Source: JANPCX01 sp046049865 (GTDB lineage: Bacteria > Pseudomonadota > Gammaproteobacteria > Burkholderiales > Burkholderiaceae_C). From it: a DNA stretch of 22,084 bases. The notes beneath the pieces were generated by a model. That model was not told where the DNA came from. It saw nothing but the letters and a program-made list of their open reading frames with translations, and did no database searches. The stretch lies in contig JBJOQO010000057.1 of the NCBI GenBank assembly GCA_046049865.1, forward strand, positions 1 through 22,084. The letters run 5' to 3'. The translations under genes were made by a program, and so were the position numbers. Each line of letters opens with the position of its first letter. The stretch's first letter is position 1. Of this stretch, positions 1-7,839 are shown in pieces.

Positions 1-370
1 CTTGGTCGCCGGCGCCAATGTTCAGGTGGTCGTCGCTGGCATGGTCCACGCCTTGGGCGATGTCGTTGCTTTGTTTGTCGTAGGCCACGAGCACGGCGCA
101 ACCTTTGTAGTCGATGCCGTAGTCGGTGTTGTCGTAACCAATGCGTTTGATGGTGTCGCGGGCGACTTGGATGTAGTCGACATGCGCATTGGTGGTGATT
201 TCACCGGCCAGCACCACAAGGCCCGTGTTGCACAAAGTTTCAGCGGCCACGCGGGAACGCGGGTCTTGCTTGAAAATGGCGTCTAGGATGGCGTCTGAGA
301 TTTGATCCGCGACTTTGTCGGGGTGACCTTCAGACACAGACTCAGAGGTAAAGAGGAAATCGTTCGACAC
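1..370 (-). CDS. metK: S-adenosylmethionine synthase, N-terminal part (gene runs off the left edge)
   Basis: This enzyme makes S-adenosylmethionine from methionine and ATP in the cytoplasm. The visible 123 residues begin SNDFLFTSESVSEGHPDK and contain the family's N-terminal SEGHPDK motif at about residues 13-19, whose histidine and aspartate contribute to ATP and Mg binding. The continuation (VADQISDAILDAIF, then a TTNAHVDY segment) also fits MetK. The start is a GTG at 368-370 on the reverse strand, preceded by a purine-rich GGGAGAAA ribosome-binding site; no in-frame ATG gives a better match. The gene is divergent from the lipid A acyltransferase operon and is separated from it by a leader of about 200 bp. 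The identity is firm; only the C-terminal two thirds are missing because of the window edge. Confidence 0.96.
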   Translation of the reverse strand, partial: MSNDFLFTSESVSEGHPDKVADQISDAILDAIFKQDPRSRVAAETLCNTGLVVLAGEITTNAHVDYIQVARDTIKRIGYDNTDYGIDYKGCAVLVAYDKQSNDIAQGVDHASDDHLNIGAGDQ

Positions 371-577
371 GCTGTTTCTCCCAATAAAAGTTAACTGACA
401 AAACCCGCGTTGCCAGCTGTCTTTCTCGGATGAGAGCGGCGAACGCTTTAGCAGAATTTGTTGAGCAGCCTTTGAAAGCTGCCCGGTCAAGGCCAGGAAA
501 CCCAGCCGATTGACATCGCCCCGCAAGTAGTTCTTTAACTCGGCGATGCACGCATTATAGAAAGCGGATCGAATTTC
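371..577 (-). promoter_or_regulatory. metK promoter and foldable 5' leader; also the divergent upstream region of the acyltransferase operon
   Basis: On the reverse strand a perfect TATAAT lies at 554-559, but I see no good -35 box at the matching distance. Transcription from it would start near 547 and leave a leader of about 175 nt before the metK GTG. The leader contains a 7-bp inverted repeat (GGCGATG at 542-548 with CATCGCC at 514-520), a second short stem (GCAGC 465-469 with GCTGC 478-482), and complementary arms GCGTT/AACGC flanking its 3' part. I see no terminator with a T run. On the forward strand TTTAAC (534-539) and TATAGA (556-561), 16 bp apart, are a possible weak promoter for the acyltransferases. 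I cannot match the leader to a named SAM or SAH riboswitch. Confidence 0.4.
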
Positions 578-1459
578 ATGTTGTTTTTGTTCAAGGTGCT
601 TTCGCGCTGGCCACTGTGGTTATTGCAGGGCTTGGGCGCATTGTTGGGTTGGGTGACTTACGCAGCGTCCCCCAGCTACCGCAAGCGTTTTGTCGCCCAT
701 GCGGCTTTGGCGGGGATCCCCAGACGTCAAATCAGAGGTGCCGTTGCCGAAGCGGGGCGCATGCTGATGGAGTTGCCCTATCTGTGGCTGCGCCCCCCTG
801 GGTCATCAATTTTGAGCAAAGTTCAGTGGTTGGGTGCTGAGTTGTTTGACGCGGCGCACGCAAAAAAACAAGGCATCGTCATCCTCACGCCCCACATGGG
901 CTGTTTTGAAATTGCAGCCCAAGCCATTGCAGAGCGTTTTCTGAATCAGCAACGGCAAATCACGGTGCTCTATCGCCCCGCTCGAAAACCTTGGCTGAGC
1001 GACTTGGTGGGTACTGCCCGCACACGCCCAGGCCTGGTGGCCGCGCCAGCGAACTTGGTGGGTGTTAGGCAGTTACTGCGCGCAGTACGAGATGGCCAAA
1101 CCGCCGGACTGTTGCCCGACCAAGTGCCGCCCGACGGCATGGGGGTTTGGGCTCCTTTTTTTGGCCGCCCCGCTTACACCATGACACTGGCGGCGCGTTT
1201 GGCGCATCAACCGGGTGCTGCCTTGCTGCTGCTGTGGTGCGAACGTCTGCCCTGGGGGCGGGGTTATCTGATTCACGTGTCCGAGCCTACCGAGGTGATG
1301 CCAGGCAGTGACGCCCCTCAGGCAGAATCGGCCGCCTTCATCAACCGCTGCATGGAGCGCCTGATTCTGCAATGCCCCCAGCAGTACTTGTGGGGCTACA
1401 ACCGCTACAAATCGGGGCGCGCCTCTGAGTCGCCACCGACCACGCCGCCTAAGGAATGA
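578..1459 (+). CDS. Lysophospholipid acyltransferase of the LpxL/LpxM family (first of a tandem pair)
   Basis: This is a probable inner-membrane lipid A late acyltransferase that transfers an acyl chain from acyl-ACP onto a lipid A precursor. The 293 residues carry a hydrophobic N-terminal anchor (about residues 8-30), the catalytic HX4E motif TPHMGCFE with H106 and E111, a LLPDQVPPDGMGVWAPFFG segment matching the family's conserved D-x-x-P...F-F-G block, and a C-terminal QYLWGYNRYK close to the usual QYLWxHRRFK signature. The start is ATG 578 with only a weak upstream ribosome-binding site. The stop lies four bases before the next gene, so the two are co-transcribed. The family is clear, but whether it acts as LpxL- or LpxM-type cannot be read from sequence, so no symbol is given. 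Confidence 0.9.
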   Translation: MLFLFKVLSRWPLWLLQGLGALLGWVTYAASPSYRKRFVAHAALAGIPRRQIRGAVAEAGRMLMELPYLWLRPPGSSILSKVQWLGAELFDAAHAKKQGIVILTPHMGCFEIAAQAIAERFLNQQRQITVLYRPARKPWLSDLVGTARTRPGLVAAPANLVGVRQLLRAVRDGQTAGLLPDQVPPDGMGVWAPFFGRPAYTMTLAARLAHQPGAALLLLWCERLPWGRGYLIHVSEPTEVMPGSDAPQAESAAFINRCMERLILQCPQQYLWGYNRYKSGRASESPPTTPPKE

Positions 1460-1463
1460 CGCT

Positions 1464-2339
1464 TTGCTCTCTCGTCTCGTCTACGCACTGTTGTGGTTGC
1501 TGCATTTCTTGCCTCTGTCGGTTTTGGCGCGGCTGGGTCAAGGGCTGGGTTGGTTGCTGTATCAAACGGCGCGTTCCCGACGCCATGTGGGCAGAACCAA
1601 CTTGGCGCTTTGTTTCCCGGACAAAACAGACACCGAACGAGAAACGCTGTTGCGCGAGCACTTTGGCTGGTTGGGCCGCAGCTTGCTGGAGCGCGGCATG
1701 TTGTGGCATGCGTCCTTCGACCGACTCAAACGTTTGATTCATGTTGAAGGGGACATTGGCCTGGCTGAACGCAGCAACCAATCCGTCATGTGGCTGGTGC
1801 CCCATTTTGTAGGTCTGGAGCTGGCCGGCGTGGCGGTACAGCTTTTCCAAACCCGCATGGGCGTGGACATTTACCAAACCCAGAGCGACCCGTTTTGGGA
1901 TCGCGTGCTCACCAAAGGTCGCTTGCGGTTTGGGCGTGGCGTGGCCTACCCGCGTGGTGCCTCGGTGCGACCCGTCATCAAACACATCAAAGAGGGCTAC
2001 GCTTTCTTCAACATGCCCGACATGGACTTCGGTCCCCGCGACGCCACCTTCGCGCCTTTTTTCGGTGTGCCCGCCGCCACCTTGATGGCCCCGTCGCGCA
2101 TGGCCAAGTCGTTGAACATGCTGGTGCAGCCGGTGGTGGTGGACATGCTGCCAGGGGGCAAGGGCTACCGCGTGCGTTTCTTCTCTGCGTTGACGGCGTT
2201 TCCCACTGACCAGCCAGAACAAGACACGCTGTGGATGAACCAATTCGTTGAAAAACTGGTGCTGGAAAATCCAGCGCAGTACCTGTGGGTGCACAAACGC
2301 TTTAAGACCCGTCCCAATGGAGAAACAGGGGTCTATTGA
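1464..2339 (+). CDS. Lysophospholipid acyltransferase of the LpxL/LpxM family (second of a tandem pair)
   Basis: This second 291-residue lipid A acyltransferase homologue has a hydrophobic N-terminal segment (residues 5-33), the HX4E catalytic pair H114/E119 in LVPHFVGLE, the conserved block NMPDMDFGPRDATFAPFFG, and a C-terminal QYLWVHKRFKTRP that matches the family signature better than its neighbour does. The start is taken as TTG 1464-1466, because AAGGAA at 1451-1456 sits seven bases upstream and the first gene ends at 1459. An ATG at 1456 is in another frame. The two copies are clearly divergent paralogues rather than a recent duplication, so they probably add different acyl chains. This is inferred from tandem pairs seen in related bacteria. 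Confidence 0.9.
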   Translation: MLSRLVYALLWLLHFLPLSVLARLGQGLGWLLYQTARSRRHVGRTNLALCFPDKTDTERETLLREHFGWLGRSLLERGMLWHASFDRLKRLIHVEGDIGLAERSNQSVMWLVPHFVGLELAGVAVQLFQTRMGVDIYQTQSDPFWDRVLTKGRLRFGRGVAYPRGASVRPVIKHIKEGYAFFNMPDMDFGPRDATFAPFFGVPAATLMAPSRMAKSLNMLVQPVVVDMLPGGKGYRVRFFSALTAFPTDQPEQDTLWMNQFVEKLVLENPAQYLWVHKRFKTRPNGETGVY

Positions 2340-2384
2340 TCAACGGTTACTGTGGATTACCTCACAAACCGGGATAATCGTCGC

Positions 2385-3242
2385 ATGCGCATTCCTTTCA
2401 CCAAAATGCACGGCGCGGGCAACGACTTTGTCGTGCTCGACGGAACACGTGCTCCTTTGAACCTCAGCGTCGATCAAATCAAACGTCTGGGGGATCGGCG
2501 TTTTGGCGTGGGGGCGGATCAAATCTTGATGGTCGAGCGCAGCACCACGCCTGGAGTGGACTTTCGTTATCGAATTGCCAACGGCAGCAGTGGTGACGAG
2601 GTGGAAAATTGCGGTAACGGGGCGCGCTGTTTTGTGCGGTATGTGCACGAGCACGGTTTATGCGCCAAAAAAACCATCCGTGTTGAAACGGTGAACAACC
2701 TGCTGGAACTGCGCCTGCAAGACGATGGCCGCGTCACGGTTGACATGAACGCCCCCATCTTCGATTTGGCTCGGGTGCCCTTCAATCCCCAAGGCGCACG
2801 CCGGCACGTTATGGGACGCACAGCGCTGTATGAGCTGACTTTGGGTGATGGGGTGACTGCCGAGGTGGTGGTGCTGTCCGTGGGCAATCCGCATGCGGTG
2901 CAAGTGGTGCCCGATGTGGACCACGCCCCTGTGGAAGTCGTCGGTCCGCAGGTGGAGTCCCACCCACGTTTTGAACGTAAGGTTAACGCCGGTTTCATGC
3001 AGATCGTCGATCGTCAGACGATTCGACTGCGTGTGTACGAACGCGACGCAGGCGAAACCCTGGCCTGCGGCACCGGGGCTTGTGCCGCGGTGGTGGCGGG
3101 CATTGAATTGGGACTCCTCGATACGCGGGTGGATGTGCAAGTGCGCGGCGGCCTGCTCACCATTGAATGGGGCGGCGGCGGTCAGCATGTGCTGATGACC
3201 GGCCCTGCTGAAACTGTCTTCGAAGGAGAAATAGAACTATGA
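2385..3242 (+). CDS. dapF: Diaminopimelate epimerase
   Basis: DapF interconverts LL- and meso-diaminopimelate, supplying lysine and the peptidoglycan cross-linking amino acid. From ATG 2385 the protein is 285 residues, normal for the family, and begins MRIPFTKMHGAGNDFVV, the canonical N-terminus. The two catalytic cysteines are present: C76 in ENCGNGARC and C228 in LACGTGACA. The NPH motif (about 168-170) and the ERDAGETLACGTG region are also intact. An in-frame GTG at 2352 would add 11 residues that do not look like DapF, so the later ATG is preferred. The stop codon overlaps the start of the DUF484 gene by four bases (ATGA), implying translational coupling. Confidence 0.97.
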   Translation: MRIPFTKMHGAGNDFVVLDGTRAPLNLSVDQIKRLGDRRFGVGADQILMVERSTTPGVDFRYRIANGSSGDEVENCGNGARCFVRYVHEHGLCAKKTIRVETVNNLLELRLQDDGRVTVDMNAPIFDLARVPFNPQGARRHVMGRTALYELTLGDGVTAEVVVLSVGNPHAVQVVPDVDHAPVEVVGPQVESHPRFERKVNAGFMQIVDRQTIRLRVYERDAGETLACGTGACAAVVAGIELGLLDTRVDVQVRGGLLTIEWGGGGQHVLMTGPAETVFEGEIEL

Positions 3243-3940
3243 GCCCCACCGTCAACGCTGGCGCCAGTGTGCAAGGCATCACAGAAGCCGACATCGCCAA
3301 CTACCTGGCCAATACGCCCGGTTTTTTTGAACGCCAGGCCGAGTTGCTGTCCAGCATCCAGCTCACCAGCCCACACGGTCAGCGTGCGGTCTCGCTGCAA
3401 GAGCGGCAAATGGAAATGCTGCGCGAAAAGATCAAGGGCCTGGAGCACAAAATCATCGACATGATTCGCCATGGTCAAGAGAACGTGGCCATTGCTGACA
3501 AACTGCACCGCTGGACACGCGCCATCATGCTGACCAGCCAGCCCACCTTTTTGCCACAGGTATTGGTGCAGCAGCTCACGCACCAATTTCTCATTCCGCA
3601 GGCCGCCATCCGTGTTTGGGGTGTAGACGACAAATACGCGGACCAGCCCTTCACCCAAAGTGTCAGCGCCGACACCAAAATCCTCACGTCGTCGTTGACC
3701 TTGCCCTACTGCGGCCTGAACACCGGCTTTGAAGCCGCCGCTTGGTTGGACGATGCAGCCACGGTTGCATCGCTGGCACTGATTCCCCTGCGCCACGAAC
3801 GCTCCGAAGCCGCATTTGGCCTTCTGGTTCTGGGCTCACCCGACCCCACGCGTTACTCGACCGACATGGGCACCGAGTTTCTGATGCGCATTGGCGAGAT
3901 CGCCTCGGCTGGACTGTCGCGTTTGTTGCCAGCGGTGTGA
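3239..3940 (+). CDS. DUF484 family protein
   Basis: A 233-residue cytoplasmic protein of the DUF484 family, which is commonly encoded between dapF and xerC in proteobacteria. The N-terminal third has the family pattern IANYLANTPGFFERQAELL followed by AVSLQERQMEMLREKI and a long helix that is probably coiled coil (about residues 55-95). The remaining part (about 100-230) has the alternating strand/helix character of a GAF-like domain, ending in GTEFLMRIGEIASAGLSRLL. Its biochemical role is unknown. Position suggests a link to the downstream recombinase gene or simply shared transcription. It overlaps dapF by four bases, and xerC begins two bases after its stop. Confidence 0.9.
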   Translation: MSPTVNAGASVQGITEADIANYLANTPGFFERQAELLSSIQLTSPHGQRAVSLQERQMEMLREKIKGLEHKIIDMIRHGQENVAIADKLHRWTRAIMLTSQPTFLPQVLVQQLTHQFLIPQAAIRVWGVDDKYADQPFTQSVSADTKILTSSLTLPYCGLNTGFEAAAWLDDAATVASLALIPLRHERSEAAFGLLVLGSPDPTRYSTDMGTEFLMRIGEIASAGLSRLLPAV

Positions 3941-3942
3941 AC

Positions 3943-4893
3943 ATGGGCGTGGCGGCCGCACCACCGGTGCCGCTGCATGAGGTGCTGCGGTCCCACTTGC
4001 AGCACCTGCAAGTCGAACGTCGCCTGGCCGACCGCACGCTGGCCATGTACACGGAAGCTTTTGTTCGCCTGCAGCACTTTGCTGGCGTGGCGCAGCTCGA
4101 TTTGTTGCTGGTCGAGACCAGCCACGTGCGGCGCTGGGCAGCCAGCTTGCACCAGCAAGGCTTGGCCCCGCGCAGCATTGCCATCATCTTGTCGGCGTGG
4201 CGCGGCTTTTACCGCTGGTGCGGACGCGACGGCTTGGTGAAAGCCAATCCCGTCGAGGGCGTGCGCGCACCCAAAGCGGCCAAACCTTTGCCCAAAGCGC
4301 TGGCGGTGGACCATGCGGTGGCTTTGGCCCAACATGAAGCAGCGCACGGAAACGCCGCTTTGCTCGCACGCGACCACGCCATCGTGGAGCTGCTCTATGG
4401 TTGCGGCCTGCGTGTCGGTGAACTGCTGGGGCTGGACGAGCGCGCCAGCCCGCAAGCCGCCGGTTGGATTGATGCGCCCGACGCCACAGCCCATGTGCTG
4501 GGCAAAGGCAGCAAACGCCGCAGTGTGCCCATCGGTGGCCCGGCCTTGGCCGCACTGGCCGCCTGGCTTGAACAGCGCCCGCTGCTGGCCCACCACGGCG
4601 AGGCCGCGCTGTTCGTGAGCCAGCGCGGCACCCGCCTCACCGCCAGCCAGTTGCGCGTGCGACTGAAACAACAAGCCATTGCAGCCGGCCTGCCCACCCA
4701 TGTGCACCCGCACATGCTGCGCCACTCCTTTGCTTCGCATCTGTTGCAAAGCAGCGGTGACTTACGGGCCGTGCAAGAGTTGCTCGGCCACGCCCACATC
4801 AGCACCACGCAGGTCTACACCCAGCTGGACTTCGGACATCTCAGCAAGGTGTACGACGCTGCGCATCCAAGGGCCAAACGCAAACCCGAGTGA
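3943..4893 (+). CDS. xerC: Tyrosine recombinase XerC
   Basis: XerC acts with XerD at the dif site to resolve chromosome dimers at the septum. From ATG 3943 it has 316 residues. An N-terminal SAM-like core-binding domain (about 10-105) is followed by the catalytic domain with every tyrosine-recombinase residue in place: R157 in GCGLRVGELL, K188 in GKGSKRR, H257 and R260 in HMLRHSFASHLL, H283 in LLGHAHISTTQ, and the nucleophile Y292. The C-terminus HLSKVYDAAHPRAK is the typical Xer tail. The open frame extends 67 codons further upstream, but that part overlaps the DUF484 gene and lacks family character. It is the last gene of the acyltransferase-dapF operon and converges on the DUF3455 gene 23 bp away. 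Confidence 0.95.
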   Translation: MGVAAAPPVPLHEVLRSHLQHLQVERRLADRTLAMYTEAFVRLQHFAGVAQLDLLLVETSHVRRWAASLHQQGLAPRSIAIILSAWRGFYRWCGRDGLVKANPVEGVRAPKAAKPLPKALAVDHAVALAQHEAAHGNAALLARDHAIVELLYGCGLRVGELLGLDERASPQAAGWIDAPDATAHVLGKGSKRRSVPIGGPALAALAAWLEQRPLLAHHGEAALFVSQRGTRLTASQLRVRLKQQAIAAGLPTHVHPHMLRHSFASHLLQSSGDLRAVQELLGHAHISTTQVYTQLDFGHLSKVYDAAHPRAKRKPE

Positions 4894-4916
4894 CCTCGTT
4901 GGGTGACTGAGCGGCT

Positions 4917-5465
4917 TCAGCCCGCCGTCCAAAAAACATAGTCCGCTTGGTAGTTCACGATTTCTCGTTTGCCTTTGTTGTCCGCACCGCAGGCCAGGCT
5001 CGGTGCCACACCGCCTGAAGTGGCCACACGTTGGATATAGGCGGTGCCTGTCATTGCACCGGAACCCATCGCCGGGTTGGCCTTGACCAATTGCAGCGGA
5101 ATCGCACCGGCTGCAGCCGGTGCCACGGCCACTTGGGTGCCTGTGACTTTGGAACCATCGGCGCTTTCCCAGGTGGCTGGCGGGCCGTAGTACTTGCCCA
5201 CCATTTTTCCGGCACGGTTGTTCAGCACCGCATCGGGGCCAACAAATACCCACTCAAAGCTGCCTGCCATCGCTGCTTTTTCTCGGCACTCGTAAGCAAT
5301 GCGACCCACTCCAACCGTCTCCATGCTGACCTTGTGGCCAGCAGGCACTTTGACGGCGTCGGGCAAGTTGGTTTGTGAAAAAGCAGGTGCTGAAGACATG
5401 GGCGCGGACGCGCAGGCGGTCAGGCCCACGACAGCCATCGCGGACAACAACAAGGAAGTTTTCAT
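4917..5465 (-). CDS. DUF3455 domain lipoprotein
   Basis: This is a 182-residue exported protein. The start ATG at 5463-5465 is preceded by AGGAG at good spacing. An upstream in-frame start at 5501 would spoil the signal sequence. The N-terminus MKTSLLLSAMAVVGLTAC is a lipoprotein signal peptide with lipobox L15-T-A-C18, so the mature protein is probably lipid-anchored at C18; the +2 alanine favours the outer membrane. The rest carries the DUF3455 pattern: a P-A-G-H-K beginning, Y-E-C-R, F-V-G-P-D-A-V-L, a G-K-Y-Y-G-P-P-A-T-W-E segment, and Y-I-Q-R-V-x-T-x-G-G-x-A-P. The function of the family is not known. It stands alone, divergent from the AAA ATPase gene. Confidence 0.88.
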   Translation of the reverse strand: MKTSLLLSAMAVVGLTACASAPMSSAPAFSQTNLPDAVKVPAGHKVSMETVGVGRIAYECREKAAMAGSFEWVFVGPDAVLNNRAGKMVGKYYGPPATWESADGSKVTGTQVAVAPAAAGAIPLQLVKANPAMGSGAMTGTAYIQRVATSGGVAPSLACGADNKGKREIVNYQADYVFWTAG

Positions 5466-5683
5466 GGGGATCTCCTGACGTAGTTGAAAAACCAGCCTCA
5501 TGCGTGGCTGACCTGATTGCTCTACGCGGCCACAACCGAACTGGATGCAAAAGTTTTTTCAGCCCTCCGGTGAAAGTTGGCACGACAAATGCTCGCGTAT
5601 GGCCCTGAAAGAGCAGGCTTATCCCGGCTTTGCTACAACCGGGCTGTGCTTGAATGGTGTTGTGGTGTTTGATGGAGGTCGTC

Positions 5684-6697
5684 ATGAGCGCATCCCCCGT
5701 GGTGTCCAGTGAGTTGGTCACATTGCCCGCTAAGCAGGGCAACATTCCCATCGCGCGCATGCGCCACATGTACCGCGTGGACGAAGTGGGCCGCAAGCTC
5801 AACAAGCTGCCGCAAAAAGAACACGAGGGCCTGCGCGCCACCTACGAGCGCATGCTGGAAAAAGGCCCCGAGCGTTTTCAAGTCAAACCCTCGGGTCTGC
5901 CGGTGATGGACCACCTCTACGACGACCTGCCCAACTTCACCGAAGTGCTGGACGACATCAAACGCCAGCTCGCTTTGTGCGAAGACAGCCGCGATGCGCT
6001 GGAAATCACGCCGCTGCTTTTGCTGGGGCCGCCGGGTGTCGGCAAAACCCATTTCGCGCGTGAGTTGTCCATTTTGCTGGGCACCGGCATGGGCTTCATC
6101 TCCATGTCATCCATGACGGCAGGCTGGGTGCTCTCGGGTGCGTCAAGCCAGTGGAAGGGCGCACGCCCCGGCAAGGTGTTTGAAACCTTGGTGGACGGCG
6201 AATACGCCAACCCCGTGATGGTGGTGGACGAAATCGACAAAGCCGGTGGCGAGCACAGCTACGATCCGCTGGGTGCGCTTTACAGCCTGCTGGAGCACGA
6301 CACCGCCGGCAGCTTCACCGATGAATTCGCCGAAGTGCCCATCGACGCCAGCCAGGTCATTTGGGTGGCCACAGCCAACGATGCGCGCGGCATTCCCGAT
6401 CCCATCCTCAACCGCATGAATGTGTACGAAGTGCAGGCACCCGATCGCGAAGCAGCCAAACGCATCGCTGCCAAGCTCTATCGCAGCATTCGCGCGGAGC
6501 ACGATTGGGGCTCGCGCTTTCATCCACAACCTGACGCCGAGGTGCTCGCCCACATGAGCGACATGGCCCCACGCGACATGCGCCGCGCTTGGATGACAGG
6601 TTTTGGCAACGCCAAATTGGACCACCGCGACCATGTGGTGGTGGCTGACCTCCCCGACAGCGGGCACAAGCGCACACCCATGGGTTTTGTGCAGTGA
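5684..6697 (+). CDS. Lon-like AAA+ ATPase without a protease domain
   Basis: A 337-residue AAA+ protein beginning at ATG 5684, with GGAGG six bases upstream. After a helical N-terminal region (1-105) comes a single ATPase module: Walker A GPPGVGKTH (115-123), Walker B VMVVDEIDK (178-186), sensor 1 ATAND (229-233) and a probable arginine finger R244 in ILNRMNVYEV. The layout and the ILNR segment resemble the ATPase part of Lon. The Lon N-terminal domain and the Ser-Lys protease domain are both absent, and the loop after Walker A is different. It may be a stand-alone unfoldase or remodeller; the substrate cannot be read from sequence. The stop is 95 bp before the DUF2062 gene. Confidence 0.85.
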   Translation: MSASPVVSSELVTLPAKQGNIPIARMRHMYRVDEVGRKLNKLPQKEHEGLRATYERMLEKGPERFQVKPSGLPVMDHLYDDLPNFTEVLDDIKRQLALCEDSRDALEITPLLLLGPPGVGKTHFARELSILLGTGMGFISMSSMTAGWVLSGASSQWKGARPGKVFETLVDGEYANPVMVVDEIDKAGGEHSYDPLGALYSLLEHDTAGSFTDEFAEVPIDASQVIWVATANDARGIPDPILNRMNVYEVQAPDREAAKRIAAKLYRSIRAEHDWGSRFHPQPDAEVLAHMSDMAPRDMRRAWMTGFGNAKLDHRDHVVVADLPDSGHKRTPMGFVQ

Positions 6698-6757
6698 GTC
6701 CCTGCTGGCAACGGGGATGATCCGGTCCTCGGTGGGGCACCGCCATACTGTGCGGCC

Positions 6758-6782
6758 CTGCGCGCGCAGCTTGTCTTTTCTT
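6758..6782 (+). terminator. Possible weak terminator after the AAA ATPase gene
   Basis: A perfect 12-bp palindrome CTGCGCGCGCAG (6758-6769) is followed within four bases by a T-rich run (TTGTCTTTTCTTT). The stem is short (four to six pairs, depending on loop size), so this is only a candidate for partial Rho-independent termination between the ATPase and DUF2062 genes. Confidence 0.25.
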
Positions 6783-6792
6783 TGACCATTCC

Positions 6793-7401
6793 ATGCCTGA
6801 ACACCCGCCCTCGAAAGCACAGCCTGCTGCCGCCACGCCACCCAGCGGGCCCGAAACCCAAGCCGCCACTGAACCGCGTTTCTGGGACGAGTTCAAAACC
6901 CAGTTCAAATCCCAAATGCCCACCCGAGAAACGCTGGCCGAACAGCGTTGGCTCGGGCCCATCGCTCACCGTTTGGCCGAGTACGACCTGTGGCACATGA
7001 AGACGGAATCGGTGGCACGCGGCGTGGCCATTGGCATGTTCTGGGCGTTTGTGGTGCCCTTTGCGCAAATCCTTTTCGCCGCGGCCCATTGTGTTTGGTG
7101 GCGTGGCAACATTCCAGTGGCAGCGGGCGTGACCCTCATCACCAACCCGCTCACCATCGGCGGCTGGTTGTACCTGGCCTACAAGACGGGCTCACTTTTT
7201 GTGGAGTCCAGCGCCGCACCCAATTTGAGCAGCGCCAACGGCTGGCTGGCCACCATCCAATCGTTTGGCTGGCCCACGGTGGTCGGCATGGGGATTTTTG
7301 CGGTGGGTGGCGCGGCCGTGGGTTATGTGCTGGTGCGGGTGTCGTCCAGCCTGTGGTTTCACTGGCGTGTGGCGAGGCGGGCTAGGCGCCGGGCGCGGTA
7401 G
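6793..7401 (+). CDS. DUF2062 domain membrane protein
   Basis: A 202-residue inner-membrane protein of the DUF2062 family. Residues 1-50 are polar and rich in Pro and Ala. The family core runs from about 72, with the pattern SVARGVAIGMFWAFVVPFAQ, then VAAGVTLITNPLTIGGWLYLAYKTG. A final membrane helix lies at about 160-182 (VVGMGIFAVGGAAVGYVLV) and is followed by an Arg-rich cytoplasmic tail. The A-x-G-x-x-x-G and T-N-P-x-T motifs are the family's hallmarks. The biochemical function is not established. No clear ribosome-binding site precedes ATG 6793. It converges on the unrecognised gene at 7432-7839 with a 30-bp gap. Confidence 0.85.
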   Translation: MPEHPPSKAQPAAATPPSGPETQAATEPRFWDEFKTQFKSQMPTRETLAEQRWLGPIAHRLAEYDLWHMKTESVARGVAIGMFWAFVVPFAQILFAAAHCVWWRGNIPVAAGVTLITNPLTIGGWLYLAYKTGSLFVESSAAPNLSSANGWLATIQSFGWPTVVGMGIFAVGGAAVGYVLVRVSSSLWFHWRVARRARRRAR

Positions 7402-7431
7402 AGCAACTTTGCCAATGGGCGGCGGCGCAGG

Positions 7432-7839
7432 TTATGCATGAATTTCCTGTAACCGCCGATTCATCTGAACATTCTTCTCCGCGCTCTCCCGCTGGTAATG
7501 CTTAAAGAAGCAAACTTGGTCTAAACCCAGAGGCGTCAAGTGCCCCGTTGCATACAGGTTGTAAAGCTGCCTGGAGATAGTGGTGGTGTCTACGGTGTAG
7601 ATGCCCCCACTCCAACCATGATTCCCCAACGTCATAAGCCAAGCGCCATTCTTGGGTGAATAACTGAGATAAGCGCCAGGATCTGAAGGGGAGGGATATT
7701 TGGGATCGTAAAGATTGAACTCCATGCCCCCTCGCATCATGGCACCGACGACAGTTGTGAATGCCTCTTCGGTCAAGCCTTTGTCGAATACGAGGCAACG
7801 GCCTTGCTGCTCATTTTTAATTTGCGTGCCAGGAATCAT
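7432..7839 (-). CDS. Unrecognised protein translationally coupled to hicB
   Basis: I do not recognise this 135-residue protein. It has no signal peptide and no membrane segment, is soluble-looking and moderately rich in aromatic and Gly/Tyr residues, and contains the segments AWLMTLGNHGWSGGIYTVD and RQLYNLYATGHLTPLGLDQVCFF. The N-terminus MIPGTQIKNEQQG is polar. Its ATG (7837-7839) overlaps the hicB stop in an ATGA arrangement, so it should be translated with the toxin-antitoxin pair. It could be a third component of the module or a passenger gene. The coupling is seen directly; any role in toxicity or immunity is inference. Confidence 0.7.
   Translation of the reverse strand: MIPGTQIKNEQQGRCLVFDKGLTEEAFTTVVGAMMRGGMEFNLYDPKYPSPSDPGAYLSYSPKNGAWLMTLGNHGWSGGIYTVDTTTISRQLYNLYATGHLTPLGLDQVCFFKHYQRESAEKNVQMNRRLQEIHA

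Noticed and set aside
342..551. A 69-codon reverse frame in the metK leader, as a possible leader peptide
   Set aside because: It would begin with GTG at about the predicted transcription start without a ribosome-binding site, and it runs into metK out of frame. No run of regulatory codons such as Met is present.
1449..2294. A 281-codon reverse frame over the second acyltransferase
   Set aside because: It is a mirror of a well-supported acyltransferase; no recognisable motifs and a His/Gln-rich composition.
3943..4893. XerC considered as an integrase of a mobile element
   Set aside because: Its length, tail, and position after dapF and DUF484 are those of the housekeeping XerC, not of a phage or island integrase.
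5486..5510. A small hairpin with T run in the leader of the DUF3455 gene, as an attenuator
   Set aside because: The stem is only five strong pairs plus wobbles; too weak to call.
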